A stretch of DNA of 64,000 bases from QGON01 sp963691905 (lineage in GTDB: Bacteria; Pseudomonadota; Gammaproteobacteria; Chromatiales; Chromatiaceae). Shown one piece after another: positions 1-6,910 of the stretch. Numbering within the stretch: the first letter of the stretch is position 1; each line of letters begins with the position of its first letter. The stretch is taken from NCBI GenBank assembly GCA_963691905.1, contig OY829892.1:558001-622000 (forward strand). The letters run 5' to 3'. Under the pieces are notes generated by a model. It was not told the DNA's origin. It saw nothing but the letters and a program-made list of their open reading frames with translations, and did not search any database. The translations under genes were made by a program, and so were the position numbers.

Positions 1-20
1 GCGGGGGGCCAGGCGCGTGA
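1..20 (+). CDS. 3' end of an upstream gene (probably ABC exporter ATPase), cut by window start
   Basis: One frame is open from the window edge and stops at a TGA that overlaps the GTG start of the next gene by four bases (GTGA). The last residues read Gly-Gly-Pro-Gly-Ala. In GldF/GldG-type ABC operons the ATPase gene normally precedes the permease, so that identity is expected from context only. Five codons cannot prove it. Confidence 0.3.
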
Positions 21-748
21 TCCTGACCCTGGCATTCATGGAGTGGCGGCGTCTGATGCGCACTCCGCTAGCCTGGGCGATGCTTGCTATCGCCCTCTTT
101 CTGCTGAGCTGGCAGTTCCTGCAGATCCTGGAAAGTTTCACCGGTCTCAAACCGGAGGGACGCAACCTCGGGCTGACCCACTTTCTCACCTTGCAGCTCT
201 ACGGTTTTGCGGCGGTGCTGATCCTCTTCATCACCCCGATTCTTGCCATGCGGCAGTTCAGTGATACCGCTCACCAGAGCAACTTCACGCTGCTGAGCAG
301 CGCCCCGCTCTCCCTGACGACAATCGTCTTCGGAAAGTATCTGGGGCAGATACTGTTTTTGTGTTTGATCCTGCTGCTACCCCTGATACTCTCCCTCTCC
401 CTGCTGATCGGCGTAAACCTCGATCTTGGACTGCTGTCCGCCGCCACCTTGGGACTCTTCCTGCTGACCCTCTGTTTCAGCGCCATCGGACTCTATCTCT
501 CTGCTCTGAGCGAATCGCCGGCCATCGCAGCAGCAGGCAGTTACGGCTTGCTCTTGCTACTCTCCATCCTGGGGCAGAACTTTGCCAGCGAAACCAGCGG
601 CATCCTGCGCTGGTTCGGCTGGCCGGGCCATCTGCTCAATCTACAACTTGGACTGGTAAAAAGCAGTGACATTGCCTACTTCCTGTTGCTGACCCTTTTC
701 TTCATCGCCCTGACCCTTCACCGGCTAAACCATCGACGCAGTCAGTAG
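17..748 (+). CDS. ABC-2 type permease, GldF-like
   Basis: A 243-residue integral membrane protein that should form the channel part of an ABC exporter with the ATPase expected upstream. About six hydrophobic segments are visible, near residues 16-34, 58-78, 105-130, 138-160, 170-186 and 218-236. The first loop begins with a conserved-looking 'MEWRRLMRTPLAW' start, as in ABC-2 permeases. Length and topology match the gliding-associated GldF family, which is also common in non-gliding Proteobacteria, where the cargo is unknown. The GTG start overlaps the previous stop. An in-frame ATG at 38 is an alternative, since the family often starts just before the MEW motif. The next gene begins 4 bp after the stop, which indicates an operon. 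Confidence 0.8.
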   Translation: MILTLAFMEWRRLMRTPLAWAMLAIALFLLSWQFLQILESFTGLKPEGRNLGLTHFLTLQLYGFAAVLILFITPILAMRQFSDTAHQSNFTLLSSAPLSLTTIVFGKYLGQILFLCLILLLPLILSLSLLIGVNLDLGLLSAATLGLFLLTLCFSAIGLYLSALSESPAIAAAGSYGLLLLLSILGQNFASETSGILRWFGWPGHLLNLQLGLVKSSDIAYFLLLTLFFIALTLHRLNHRRSQ

Positions 749-752
749 ACAG

Positions 753-2078
753 ATGAAGATACCGGCACATTTTCAAAACACGCTTTTTTATCTGCAATTG
801 CTGGCAGTGCTGCTGCTCGCCGTCTGGTTGAGCAGCCGTTTCGAGCTGCAATGGGACTGGACCCGCAACAGCAGCAATACCCTCAGCAAGACAAGCATCG
901 AGACCCTGGCACACGCTGAGGGTCCCATCACCATCACGGTCTACGCCGCAGAACAGACCGCCTTGCGGGAAAAGATCGAATCGTTCATCGAACGCTACCA
1001 TCGTTTCAAACCCGACCTTACGCTGAAGTTTATCGATCCGATCCGGCATCCCGATACAGCACGCCGTCAGGGCATCACCCTATCCGGCGAACTCCTGATC
1101 GAGTATCAGGGCCGCCAGGAGCGTCTCCAGCAGCTCGACGAAACCACCTTGACCAACGCCATCCATCGGTTACTGCGAACCGAGACCCGCTGGCTGGTCG
1201 GGCTTGAGGGCCACGGCGAACGCAGTCTGCTGGGAGAGGCCAACCACGACTTGGGACTGTTCGGCTCAGCTCTGCAGCAGAAGGGCCTCAAAACCATCAG
1301 CCTGAACCTGGTGGAGACTCCGGATATCCCGCTCAATACCAGCTTGCTCGTCGTTGCATCACCCCAGAAGGCCCTGCTGCCGGCCGAGTTGTCACGGCTA
1401 CAGTTATACCTGGAACAGGGCGGCAACCTCTTACTGCTTCTCGACCCCGGGCAGGATACCGCCTTGAGTCCGCTGCTCACTTCACTGGGTCTGGAAACCC
1501 TGCCAGGCATCCTGGTGGACGCCAACGTACGGGAACTGGGCATCGAGGATCCCTCCATCGCGCTGGTATCCCGATATCCGCTACACCCGGTTACCCGGAA
1601 CTTCAATCTCATCACTCTCTACCCCCAGGCATTGGCGCTGCAGAGTAGCGTTTCGTCACCCTGGCATGCCGTGCCGCTGTTACAGACGCTGCAAAACTCA
1701 TGGAATGAGACTGGCGCCATCCTGGGAGAGATCCAGAGAGACCCGGACGCTGGTGAAGAGCCAGGACCTCTGACTATCGGTTACGCCATGAGCCGGGAGA
1801 AGAACCGCGGGACTCAAAGAGTTTTTGTGGTGGGCGACGGCGATTTCCTCTCCAACGCCTATCTGGGCAATGCCGGCAACCAGGATCTGGGGATAACATT
1901 GATCAACTGGCTGACCGCTGGAGAGAACCTGAATATACAGAGTCATCAGGCAACCGACAAAACGCTGCTGCTCTCTCCCCTCGCACAGGGCACTATCGGC
2001 CTCGGCTTTTTAATCCTGCTGCCGCTGCTGTTGCTGACGACCGGCGGCTTGATTCATTGGAGTCGAAAACGGGCATGA
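753..2078 (+). CDS. GldG-like ABC transporter auxiliary protein
   Basis: A 441-residue protein with one N-terminal membrane helix (about residues 12-30), a large extracytoplasmic region and a C-terminal helix near 412-432 followed by a basic tail (HWSRKRA). The soluble part has the pattern of the GldG / IFT52-like family: an early 'NSSNTLSKTSIETL' segment, a 'GHGER' motif near residue 150, and a 'GNLLLLLDPG' strand near 230. Such proteins sit beside GldF-type permeases and are thought to be part of the exporter complex. It lies 4 bp after the permease gene and overlaps the next gene by four bases (ATGA), so all three should be co-translated. The cargo is not evident. Confidence 0.78.
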   Translation: MKIPAHFQNTLFYLQLLAVLLLAVWLSSRFELQWDWTRNSSNTLSKTSIETLAHAEGPITITVYAAEQTALREKIESFIERYHRFKPDLTLKFIDPIRHPDTARRQGITLSGELLIEYQGRQERLQQLDETTLTNAIHRLLRTETRWLVGLEGHGERSLLGEANHDLGLFGSALQQKGLKTISLNLVETPDIPLNTSLLVVASPQKALLPAELSRLQLYLEQGGNLLLLLDPGQDTALSPLLTSLGLETLPGILVDANVRELGIEDPSIALVSRYPLHPVTRNFNLITLYPQALALQSSVSSPWHAVPLLQTLQNSWNETGAILGEIQRDPDAGEEPGPLTIGYAMSREKNRGTQRVFVVGDGDFLSNAYLGNAGNQDLGITLINWLTAGENLNIQSHQATDKTLLLSPLAQGTIGLGFLILLPLLLLTTGGLIHWSRKRA

Positions 2079-2551
2079 TGAGTCGTCGCACCTCGATCAA
2101 TCTGCTGCTCTTTGCGCTGCTATGCCTGTTGGCCGCACTTAGCTGGTGGCTGCAACCCACACCCCTGCCACCCCTGACCGATCTCGATCCCGATACCATC
2201 AATAACATCAGGATCTCGGACAACAGCGGACGGAATATCCGACTGCACAATAGCGACGGCATCTGGAGGATAGGGCAAATGCCTGCCGACAGTGATCGCA
2301 TCAGGCAACTGTTGGAGATCAGCCGCACACCAAGTTTTGATCGTTTTCCCGCTCCGGAACATCAACTGGAGGCTTTCGGTCTGCAACCATCCACCATTCG
2401 TCTGCAACTCGATGACCTGGAACTGGCATTCGGCAACAATGACCCGATCGACAACCTGCGCTATGTGCAAATCAACAATCTGATCCATCGTATAGGCGAT
2501 GGCTTCCAACATCATCTCACTGCCCCGGAAACGGCCTGGCAGAAGAAGTAG
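2075..2551 (+). CDS. DUF4340-like membrane-anchored protein
   Basis: A protein of about 158 residues with an N-terminal membrane anchor (roughly residues 8-24) and a small periplasmic domain. It resembles DUF4340 proteins, which follow GldF/GldG-like ABC genes in many Proteobacteria. The lines supporting this are the 'W..R.GQMPADSDRIRQLLEISR' region and a following 'FGLQPSTIRLQL' strand. The start at the ATG overlapping the upstream stop (ATGA) is preferred to an earlier TTG at 2057. Usual DUF4340 proteins are longer (about 300 residues or more), so this is a short single-unit version. mutM follows after two bases, so the exporter and the DNA repair gene probably share a transcript. Confidence 0.65.
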   Translation: MMSRRTSINLLLFALLCLLAALSWWLQPTPLPPLTDLDPDTINNIRISDNSGRNIRLHNSDGIWRIGQMPADSDRIRQLLEISRTPSFDRFPAPEHQLEAFGLQPSTIRLQLDDLELAFGNNDPIDNLRYVQINNLIHRIGDGFQHHLTAPETAWQKK

Positions 2552-2553
2552 TC

Positions 2554-3369
2554 ATGCCCGAGTTGCCCGAAGTCGAAACCACCTGTCGGGGTATAGAGCC
2601 CCGCATCAAGGACGCTGTTGTGGAACAGGTGGTCATCCGCCAGGCGAAATTGCGCTGGCCGATCCCCGCCACCCTGCCCCACGATCTGCCGGGACAGTGC
2701 CTGCAGCGGGTCGAACGGCGGGCAAAATATCTCCTGCTACAGTTCGATCAGGGCACCCTGATCCTGCATCTCGGCATGTCCGGCAGCCTGCGGGTATTGG
2801 AGCGGGATACGCCCCCACAGACCCACGACCACTTCGAGATCACCTTCGACAATAACCGCGTCCTGCGCCTGCGTGATCCCCGCCGCTTCGGCGCGGTGCT
2901 CTGGACCTCTGCCCCCGCAGCCAACCACGCCCTGCTCAGAGAACTGGGACCTGAACCCCTCGGCCCCGACTTCGACGGGATCCATCTCCACCAGGCGGGC
3001 AGCAGGCGCAGGGTGGCGGTGAAAAATCTCATCATGAACAGCAAGGTAGTGGTCGGCGTGGGTAACATCTACGCCAGTGAATCACTGTTTCGCGCCGGCA
3101 TCCACCCCACCCGACCCGCCAATCGTATCTCACAGCAGCGCTATGATCGCCTGGCGGCAGAGATCACCGCCGTGCTCCGCGAGGCAATAAAAGCGGGGGG
3201 AACCACCTTGAGGGATTTCCAGCAGGAGGATGGACGGCCCGGTTATTTTGCTCAAGCGCTGTTGATCTACGGCAAGGCGGGGGAACCCTGTCCCAATTGC
3301 GGCAACCTCATCAAAAACCGCACCATTGGGCAGCGATCGAGTTACTATTGCGCTCACTGTCAAAGATAG
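2554..3369 (+). CDS. mutM: Formamidopyrimidine-DNA glycosylase
   Basis: Bifunctional base-excision repair enzyme that removes 8-oxoguanine and formamidopyrimidines and nicks the DNA by beta/delta elimination. The protein is 271 residues, the usual size. After Met removal it begins PELPEVE, which supplies the catalytic Pro-1 and Glu-2. The 'LGMSGSLR' strand, the 'NLIMNSKVVVGVGNIYASE' helix-two-turn-helix and a C-terminal zinc finger with two CxxC pairs (CPNC near residue 247 and CAHC near 267) are all present. It is the last gene of the unit with the upstream ABC genes. A separate promoter for ispB follows. Confidence 0.97.
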   Translation: MPELPEVETTCRGIEPRIKDAVVEQVVIRQAKLRWPIPATLPHDLPGQCLQRVERRAKYLLLQFDQGTLILHLGMSGSLRVLERDTPPQTHDHFEITFDNNRVLRLRDPRRFGAVLWTSAPAANHALLRELGPEPLGPDFDGIHLHQAGSRRRVAVKNLIMNSKVVVGVGNIYASESLFRAGIHPTRPANRISQQRYDRLAAEITAVLREAIKAGGTTLRDFQQEDGRPGYFAQALLIYGKAGEPCPNCGNLIKNRTIGQRSSYYCAHCQR

Positions 3370-3386
3370 GCCACGACTTATTATCC

Positions 3387-3415
3387 TTGACACCAAAGCC
3401 CCCCCCTCCTAGCAT
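3387..3415 (+). promoter_or_regulatory. Sigma-70 promoter for ispB
   Basis: A perfect -35 hexamer TTGACA (3387-3392) is followed after exactly 17 bp by TAGCAT (3410-3415), a 4-of-6 match to the -10 consensus. Transcription would start near 3422, about 26 bp before the ispB ATG. The spacer contains a run of eight C residues. Confidence 0.65.
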
Positions 3416-3447
3416 GCGGGAATTTTTTGAAAAACTGTAACGGACAG

Positions 3448-4416
3448 ATGGATCTAAAAGCCATTAGGGAACTCATCGCCGAAGATATGCAGGCCGTCAA
3501 TCAGACGATCCTGAGCAATCTGAAATCGGACGTTGTGCTGATCAACCAGATAGGCGCCTATATCGTCAATAGTGGCGGAAAACGACTGCGCCCGCAGATC
3601 GTGCTCCTGGCGGCCCAGGCCTGTGGTTACAACGGCCAGGACCACATCGATCTGGCGGCGATCATCGAGTTCATCCACACCGCCACCCTGCTGCACGACG
3701 ATGTCGTGGACGGCTCCGACCTGCGGCGCAATCAGGAGACAGCAAACGCTGTCTGGGGCAATGAGGCCAGTGTGCTGGTAGGTGACTTTCTCTACTCGCG
3801 CTCCTTCGAGATGATGGTGTCTGTGGGCCAGATGCGGGTGATGGACGTGCTCTCTCACGCCACCAACCGCATCGCCGAGGGGGAAGTGCTGCAACTGCTC
3901 AACTGCAACAACCCGGAGACCACCGAAGCCGACTACATGGAGGTCATCAAGCGCAAGACCGCTACTCTCTTTGAGGCTGGCGCCCGTCTTGGCGGCGTCA
4001 TCACTAACGCCGCCCCCGAACAGGAAAAGGCGATGGCGGATTACGGTCTCCACCTGGGGATTGCCTTCCAACTGGTGGATGACTCTCTCGACTACAACTC
4101 CTCCAACGAAGATATCGGCAAAAACATCGGCGATGATCTGGCCGAAGGCAAACCGACACTGCCGCTGCTCCAGGCAATGAAGGCCGGGAACGAAACCCAG
4201 CGGAAAAAATTGCAGGAGATCATCGAAAAGGGCGGCCTCGATGAAATCGACTTCGTCATGGAGGCGATCAGAACCACCGATGCCATCGCCTACACGGAGA
4301 ATATGGCGCGGGAAGAGGCGCAAAAAGCGAAAGCCGCACTTGAGGCGATTCAGCCCTCACCCTACCGGGATGCCCTGGCCGCACTGGCCGATTTTTCCGT
4401 GTCCCGAACCAGTTAA
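3448..4416 (+). CDS. ispB: Octaprenyl diphosphate synthase
   Basis: Trans-prenyltransferase that extends FPP with isopentenyl diphosphate to make the long side chain of ubiquinone or menaquinone. Both aspartate-rich motifs that bind Mg-diphosphate are present: 'LLHDDVVDGSDLRR' near residues 79-92 and 'QLVDDSLDY' near 205-213. The 'GGKRLRP' substrate-binding motif lies near residue 43. The ATG at 3448 gives 322 residues and an N-terminus (MDLKAIRELIAEDMQAVN) like E. coli IspB; the TTG seven codons earlier is not needed. The chain length (C8) is assumed from the family. Confidence 0.95.
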   Translation: MDLKAIRELIAEDMQAVNQTILSNLKSDVVLINQIGAYIVNSGGKRLRPQIVLLAAQACGYNGQDHIDLAAIIEFIHTATLLHDDVVDGSDLRRNQETANAVWGNEASVLVGDFLYSRSFEMMVSVGQMRVMDVLSHATNRIAEGEVLQLLNCNNPETTEADYMEVIKRKTATLFEAGARLGGVITNAAPEQEKAMADYGLHLGIAFQLVDDSLDYNSSNEDIGKNIGDDLAEGKPTLPLLQAMKAGNETQRKKLQEIIEKGGLDEIDFVMEAIRTTDAIAYTENMAREEAQKAKAALEAIQPSPYRDALAALADFSVSRTS

Positions 4417-4437
4417 TCTCACCGCATGGAGTCAGAC

Positions 4438-4509
4438 GTAGGATGTGCTGAGCACAGCGAAGCGCATCTGTCGCGATTGATGCGGTTCGTTTCACTCACC
4501 ACATCCTAC
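4438..4509 (+). repeat. Palindromic intergenic repeat with GTAGGATGTG ends
   Basis: A 72-bp element with perfect 10-bp inverted ends, GTAGGATGTG at 4438-4447 and CACATCCTAC at 4500-4509. Inner arms with GAAGCGCAT and ATGCGGTTCG pair less well. It lies just after ispB and may act as a transcript end or 3' stabiliser. It resembles the dispersed intergenic palindromes common in Gammaproteobacteria. No second copy of this exact type was seen in the window. Confidence 0.6.
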
Positions 4510-4565
4510 ATTTCCTCTTTGGGTTTACCTCTCCATAGCCATACGCAAAGAAGGCACTGCTCCAA

Positions 4566-4594
4566 TTGAATCCCCCATGGAATTCCATTATCAT
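4566..4594 (+). promoter_or_regulatory. Promoter of tRNA-Pro
   Basis: TTGAAT (4566-4571), a 17-bp spacer and TATCAT (4589-4594) form a good sigma-70 promoter. It is followed by a GC-rich discriminator (GCGGGC), as is usual for stringently controlled tRNA genes. The predicted start near 4601 leaves a leader of about 30 nt before the tRNA. Confidence 0.55.
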
Positions 4595-4631
4595 TCGCGG
4601 GCTCAGATTCCGGGCTGAAGAAACAAATTAA

Positions 4632-4708
4632 CGGTGTGTAGCGCAGCTTGGTAGCGCACTTCCTTCGGGAGGAAGGGGTCGGAGGTTCGAATCCTCTCAC
4701 ACCGACCA
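4632..4708 (+). tRNA. tRNA-Pro (anticodon CGG)
   Basis: A complete 77-nt cloverleaf with an encoded CCA end. The acceptor arms CGGTGTG and CACACCG pair. The anticodon stem CTTCC/GGAAG encloses the loop TTCGGGA, giving anticodon CGG. The T arm carries the standard GGTTCGAATCC. It is very close to E. coli tRNA-Pro(CGG). Its 3' half is repeated exactly 2,033 bp downstream, which marks it as an integration target. Confidence 0.97.
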
Positions 4709-4711
4709 ATC

Positions 4712-4748
4712 AAGCCCTATAGCTCTTACCGAGCTATAGGGCTTTTTT
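4712..4748 (+). terminator. Rho-independent terminator of tRNA-Pro
   Basis: A 14-bp perfect stem (AAGCCCTATAGCTC with GAGCTATAGGGCTT), a 5-nt loop and a T run begin three bases after the CCA end. The lower stem and T run are shared with the terminator at 6745-6780. Confidence 0.93.
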
Positions 4749-4906
4749 GTGCTTGGCGGTTCGGAGAATATGAGGATTTCTTTATCACCCTACTTTTGTC
4801 GGAATTCTTTACAGCCACCTAATAGCGAAACAAATTCATAACTCATTGTTTTTTCTAATTAAAGTTAGACCAAAAACAATACAGCACCCCATTATCCATA
4901 TAATTT

Positions 4907-4924
4907 GTGTCGGATTTTATTACA
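4907..4924 (+). promoter_or_regulatory. 18-nt motif shared with 63385-63402
   Basis: GTGTCGGATTTTATTACA matches 63385-63402 at 17 of 18 positions and has weak TGT/ACA dyad ends. Both copies lie in AT-rich DNA on the strand leading towards a gene for a secreted protein, but here the PEP-CTERM gene is almost 1 kb away. About 80 bp downstream, GGCCCAATAATTGC (from about 4987) has the GG-N10-GC spacing of a sigma-54 promoter. Its role is unknown, and a chance match cannot be excluded. Confidence 0.25.
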
Positions 4925-5090
4925 TTTCAGATTTTCTGGCGGATATCTTTGTAACTAAGAAGCTGATTCCTAACGAGATTCTCATTCCGGCCCAATAATT
5001 GCCTTACTTTTTACGCGTGAACTTATTGGAGAGAGGAAACGGGAGTCAGCTAGATGATTACCAGATCTGTTTCCCATTAAAAATAAATCT

Positions 5091-5140
5091 GTCCCCTTTT
5101 ACCCGTCCCCTTTTACCCGTCCTTTTACCCTCTTTTACCC
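5091..5140 (+). repeat. Short tandem repeat of GTCCCCTTTTACCC units
   Basis: Two perfect 14-bp units (5091-5104 and 5105-5118) are followed by shortened versions of 12 and 10 bp. The preceding AAAATAAATCTGTCCCC stretch resembles sequence seen beside REP-associated transposase genes in other bacteria, from memory only. No transposase is present here. Confidence 0.7.
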
Positions 5141-5144
5141 AAAA

Positions 5145-5270
5145 GCAGAGCAATATGAAAACTATGTAATTAATCTTGATGCTTTTAGCAAAAAACGCCG
5201 AGTTGACATGCCAACAAGAGTGCTGCCAATCTTTGAACAATACTTTAAAGACTATTTAGTCTGCCGTTGA
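5145..5270 (+). pseudogene. Possible C-terminal gene fragment, 41 codons, no start
   Basis: An open frame without a usable start reads a protein-like sequence (AEQYENYVINLDAFSKKRRV and onward, ending YFKDYLVCR) directly after the tandem repeat, where the frame stays open upstream. Balanced composition and alternating hydrophobic and charged residues suggest the tail of a former gene. The family is not recognised. This is weak evidence, and the stretch could be fortuitously open. Confidence 0.25.
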
Positions 5271-5348
5271 TGCAAACGATAAAGAAAAGGAAAATATCGT
5301 AATACTTTGGTTCTCAAATCAAATATCAAGCTCTTAATCCAGGAAGGA

Positions 5349-5618
5349 ATGACTGATTATCTGGAGTTACAATCAGAATCAAACAAACTAAAATTAACCG
5401 CAGCTGATGAAATGATTGATGTCTTTGATGAACTTGAAAGTTTGACAGAACAATCAATGAATATAGTTAACGAAATGTTGCAGAGATTTTCAGAACTTAT
5501 GGCAGACGCATCAGCTTCTGAAGAGTTTCAGGCTAGGCTTCAATCTCTTGCAGATAAAAGTAAGTTAAAAGCAAAGCTACTTATTCAACTTATGCGTCAT
5601 GAATTATCAAATATATAG
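5349..5618 (+). CDS. Hypothetical small helical protein
   Basis: An 89-residue acidic, probably all-helical protein with no Cys and no membrane segment. Heptad-like spacing of Leu and Met (ELESLTEQSMNIVNEMLQRF) suggests a coiled coil. The ATG at 5349 follows an AGGAAGG purine run at close spacing and is preferred; a TTG at 5307 would add 14 residues. It lies alone inside the AT-rich tRNA-Pro insert. It has the size of an antitoxin or small regulator, but no DNA-binding motif or partner toxin is visible. Function unknown. Confidence 0.5.
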   Translation: MTDYLELQSESNKLKLTAADEMIDVFDELESLTEQSMNIVNEMLQRFSELMADASASEEFQARLQSLADKSKLKAKLLIQLMRHELSNI

Positions 5619-5709
5619 ACAAAACAAGGCGCTCAAGATTAGACACTTTAAAACCAGGAACCTCTAAAAAAGACTGGCAGTAATCAGGGGAAGTTTACAA
5701 CAAATTTAA

Positions 5710-5832
5710 CTTGGGCATGGATTTAATCGGACATTAAAGACCGGAACAAAATGGATTGGCACTGGAAAAATAGCCAATGTGGAGGTGTTCAGAACAAAAG
5801 ACCAAGTATTAACTATGTTAGCTGTAAAATAG
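5710..5832 (+). pseudogene. Possible gene fragment upstream of the PEP-CTERM gene
   Basis: A 40-codon frame without a start reads a protein-like tail containing 'RTLKTGTKWIGTGKIANVEV' and ends at TAG 5832. It sits in otherwise empty AT-rich sequence between the small ORF and the PEP-CTERM gene. It may be the remains of a gene lost from the insert. The family is not recognised. Confidence 0.2.
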
Positions 5833-5878
5833 TAAGACAAGTGTAATTCAAAATCGTAACACTAAATGGAGAGATGTT

Positions 5879-6547
5879 ATGAAAAACCACATGCTTATTG
5901 GGATTGTACGAGGATTATTTGTTTTATTGTTCATATCTATTGTTTCTGGGAATGCAAATGCCATTCCTATTACGGGAAACTATTCCCTTGCTGATGGTGT
6001 GTATCGAGAAGTGCTAGTTGGTGGAAGTGCAGGTCAAGTATCTAATGTATTGCATTTTCACGATGGCATTCTATCAACGGATCCTAGCTATTATGGCTGG
6101 ACATTCTTTCAAGGAAGTAATTTTGTTATTTCCCAGGCTACAACATTGGTTGGATCTGGCGCAAATTATGATACGTTTAAAACATACTATACGGCAGGTA
6201 TTCTCAAGATTGATGGGGAAATATGGGGAGAGAGCAACAGCTCTTTCTATAATATAGTAAATGCAAGCGCAGAAATTAGCACTACCATTTTTTCTAATGG
6301 AAATATTGCAAGGGATTTACTTGTGTTTGGCGCTATTGACGGTTATTCAAACTACAATGCGTTATTCAATGCAACGGCCATTGAGACCGGAAATGAGCCG
6401 TGGTTTGGATACAACTCAACCGTTGGTAAGTTACAAGATGCTAAATTAGAAATAGCAGCAATGCCAGTCCCAGAACCTAGTACCATGCTACTTTTAATCC
6501 CAGGCATTCTGGTGGGGCGCTTCTTTAAAAAAAGAACCGTAGCTTAG
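5879..6547 (+). CDS. PEP-CTERM sorting-domain protein
   Basis: A 222-residue exported protein. Residues 1-28 form a signal peptide (hydrophobic core LFVLLFISIVSG, likely cut after NANA). The C-terminus (about 195-222) is a textbook PEP-CTERM signal: VPEPST at 197-202, a hydrophobic helix, then the basic cluster RFFKKR. Exosortase recognises this tripartite tail, cuts near the PEP motif and releases the protein to the surface or matrix. The middle is rich in Ser, Asn, Tyr and Gly, as is typical for this class, with no enzyme motif. GGAGA lies about 8 bp before the ATG. No exosortase or EPS locus is in this window, so sorting would depend on distant genes. It lies inside the tRNA-Pro insert. 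Confidence 0.9.
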   Translation: MKNHMLIGIVRGLFVLLFISIVSGNANAIPITGNYSLADGVYREVLVGGSAGQVSNVLHFHDGILSTDPSYYGWTFFQGSNFVISQATTLVGSGANYDTFKTYYTAGILKIDGEIWGESNSSFYNIVNASAEISTTIFSNGNIARDLLVFGAIDGYSNYNALFNATAIETGNEPWFGYNSTVGKLQDAKLEIAAMPVPEPSTMLLLIPGILVGRFFKKRTVA

Positions 6548-6702
6548 TATAGATGCAGGTATGCATTTTATATAGCGGCTATTAATATGTATTAAAGCTA
6601 ACACATGCACTGAAAGTGCATAGTTTTGACTAGCAGTTTGTGACCAATAAAGGGATTTATGCCGTATGTTATGAAATGGAGAAGCAGTGAGATTTGTTCG
6701 GA

Positions 6703-6742
6703 AGGAAGGGGTCGGAGGTTCGAATCCTCTCACACCGACCAA
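6703..6742 (+). repeat. Displaced 3' half of tRNA-Pro (att-like direct repeat)
   Basis: Exactly identical to 4670-4709. It covers the 3' side of the anticodon stem, the variable loop, the T arm, the acceptor 3' strand and CCA, but the 5' half of a tRNA is missing, so it cannot make a functional tRNA. It is the expected far boundary of an element integrated into tRNA-Pro. Confidence 0.9.
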
Positions 6743-6744
6743 AC

Positions 6745-6780
6745 AAGCCCTATAGTTCGCGCTAACTATAGGGCTTTTTT
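6745..6780 (+). terminator. Rho-independent terminator after the tRNA fragment
   Basis: A 13-bp perfect stem (AAGCCCTATAGTT with AACTATAGGGCTT), a 6-nt loop and a T run. It shares the lower stem with the tRNA-Pro terminator at 4712-4748, but the upper stem and loop differ while pairing is kept. Both terminators are therefore probably functional. Confidence 0.9.
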
Positions 6781-6822
6781 GTGTCAGGGCACTAAGTTAC
6801 ATATTTCCGGAATCAAAAGAAC

Positions 6823-6882
6823 GTAGGGTGTGCCGTGCGCGCCAGGATTGCTGCTTATTCTGGTGCGCACGGCACACCCTAC
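6823..6882 (+). repeat. Dispersed palindromic repeat, GTAGGGTGCGC family, copy 1
   Basis: Inverted arms beginning GTAGGGTGTGCCGTGCGC and ending GCGCACGGCACACCCTAC enclose a loop with GATTGCTGCTTATTCTGG. Related copies lie at 27983-28043, 50264-50284 (half) and 57274-57339. It sits beyond the clpB stop and may serve as a bidirectional 3' structure. Confidence 0.85.
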
Positions 6883-6910
6883 CATATGCTCATGCGACAG
6901 AAAGGGACGG

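Larger units (their letters stand above)
4670..6742 (+). mobile_element. Putative 2-kb insertion at tRNA-Pro, bounded by a 40-bp direct repeat
   Basis: The 40-bp stretch at 4670-4709 (tRNA-Pro 3' half plus one base) recurs exactly at 6703-6742, and the similarity continues into the terminators. This is the footprint of site-specific integration into a tRNA 3' end: the tRNA is rebuilt at one side and the displaced 3' fragment remains at the other. The enclosed DNA is clearly more AT-rich than its neighbours. It holds a PEP-CTERM gene, a small ORF, a tandem repeat and what look like gene fragments. No integrase is recognisable, so it would be a decayed or non-autonomous element. A tandem duplication of the tRNA with later loss is the alternative. 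Confidence 0.6.

Noticed and set aside
3454..4323. 289-codon minus-strand frame
   Set aside because: Antisense of ispB, whose aspartate-rich motifs establish the plus strand as coding.
4506..4709. Minus-strand open frame starting MVGVRGFEPPTPSS over tRNA-Pro
   Set aside because: This is the well-known false translation of the antisense of a tRNA 3' end; the tRNA explains the sequence.
5091..5140. Possible CRISPR-like array
   Set aside because: The units are directly adjacent 10-14-bp tandem repeats without spacers.
5058..5240. 60-codon minus-strand frame across the tandem repeat
   Set aside because: Its C-terminal part is low-complexity translation of the GTCCCCTTTTACCC repeat; no ribosome site.
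6494..6742. Minus-strand open frame starting MVGVRGFEPPTPSF
   Set aside because: Same artefact, produced by the displaced tRNA-Pro fragment and running antisense into the PEP-CTERM gene.
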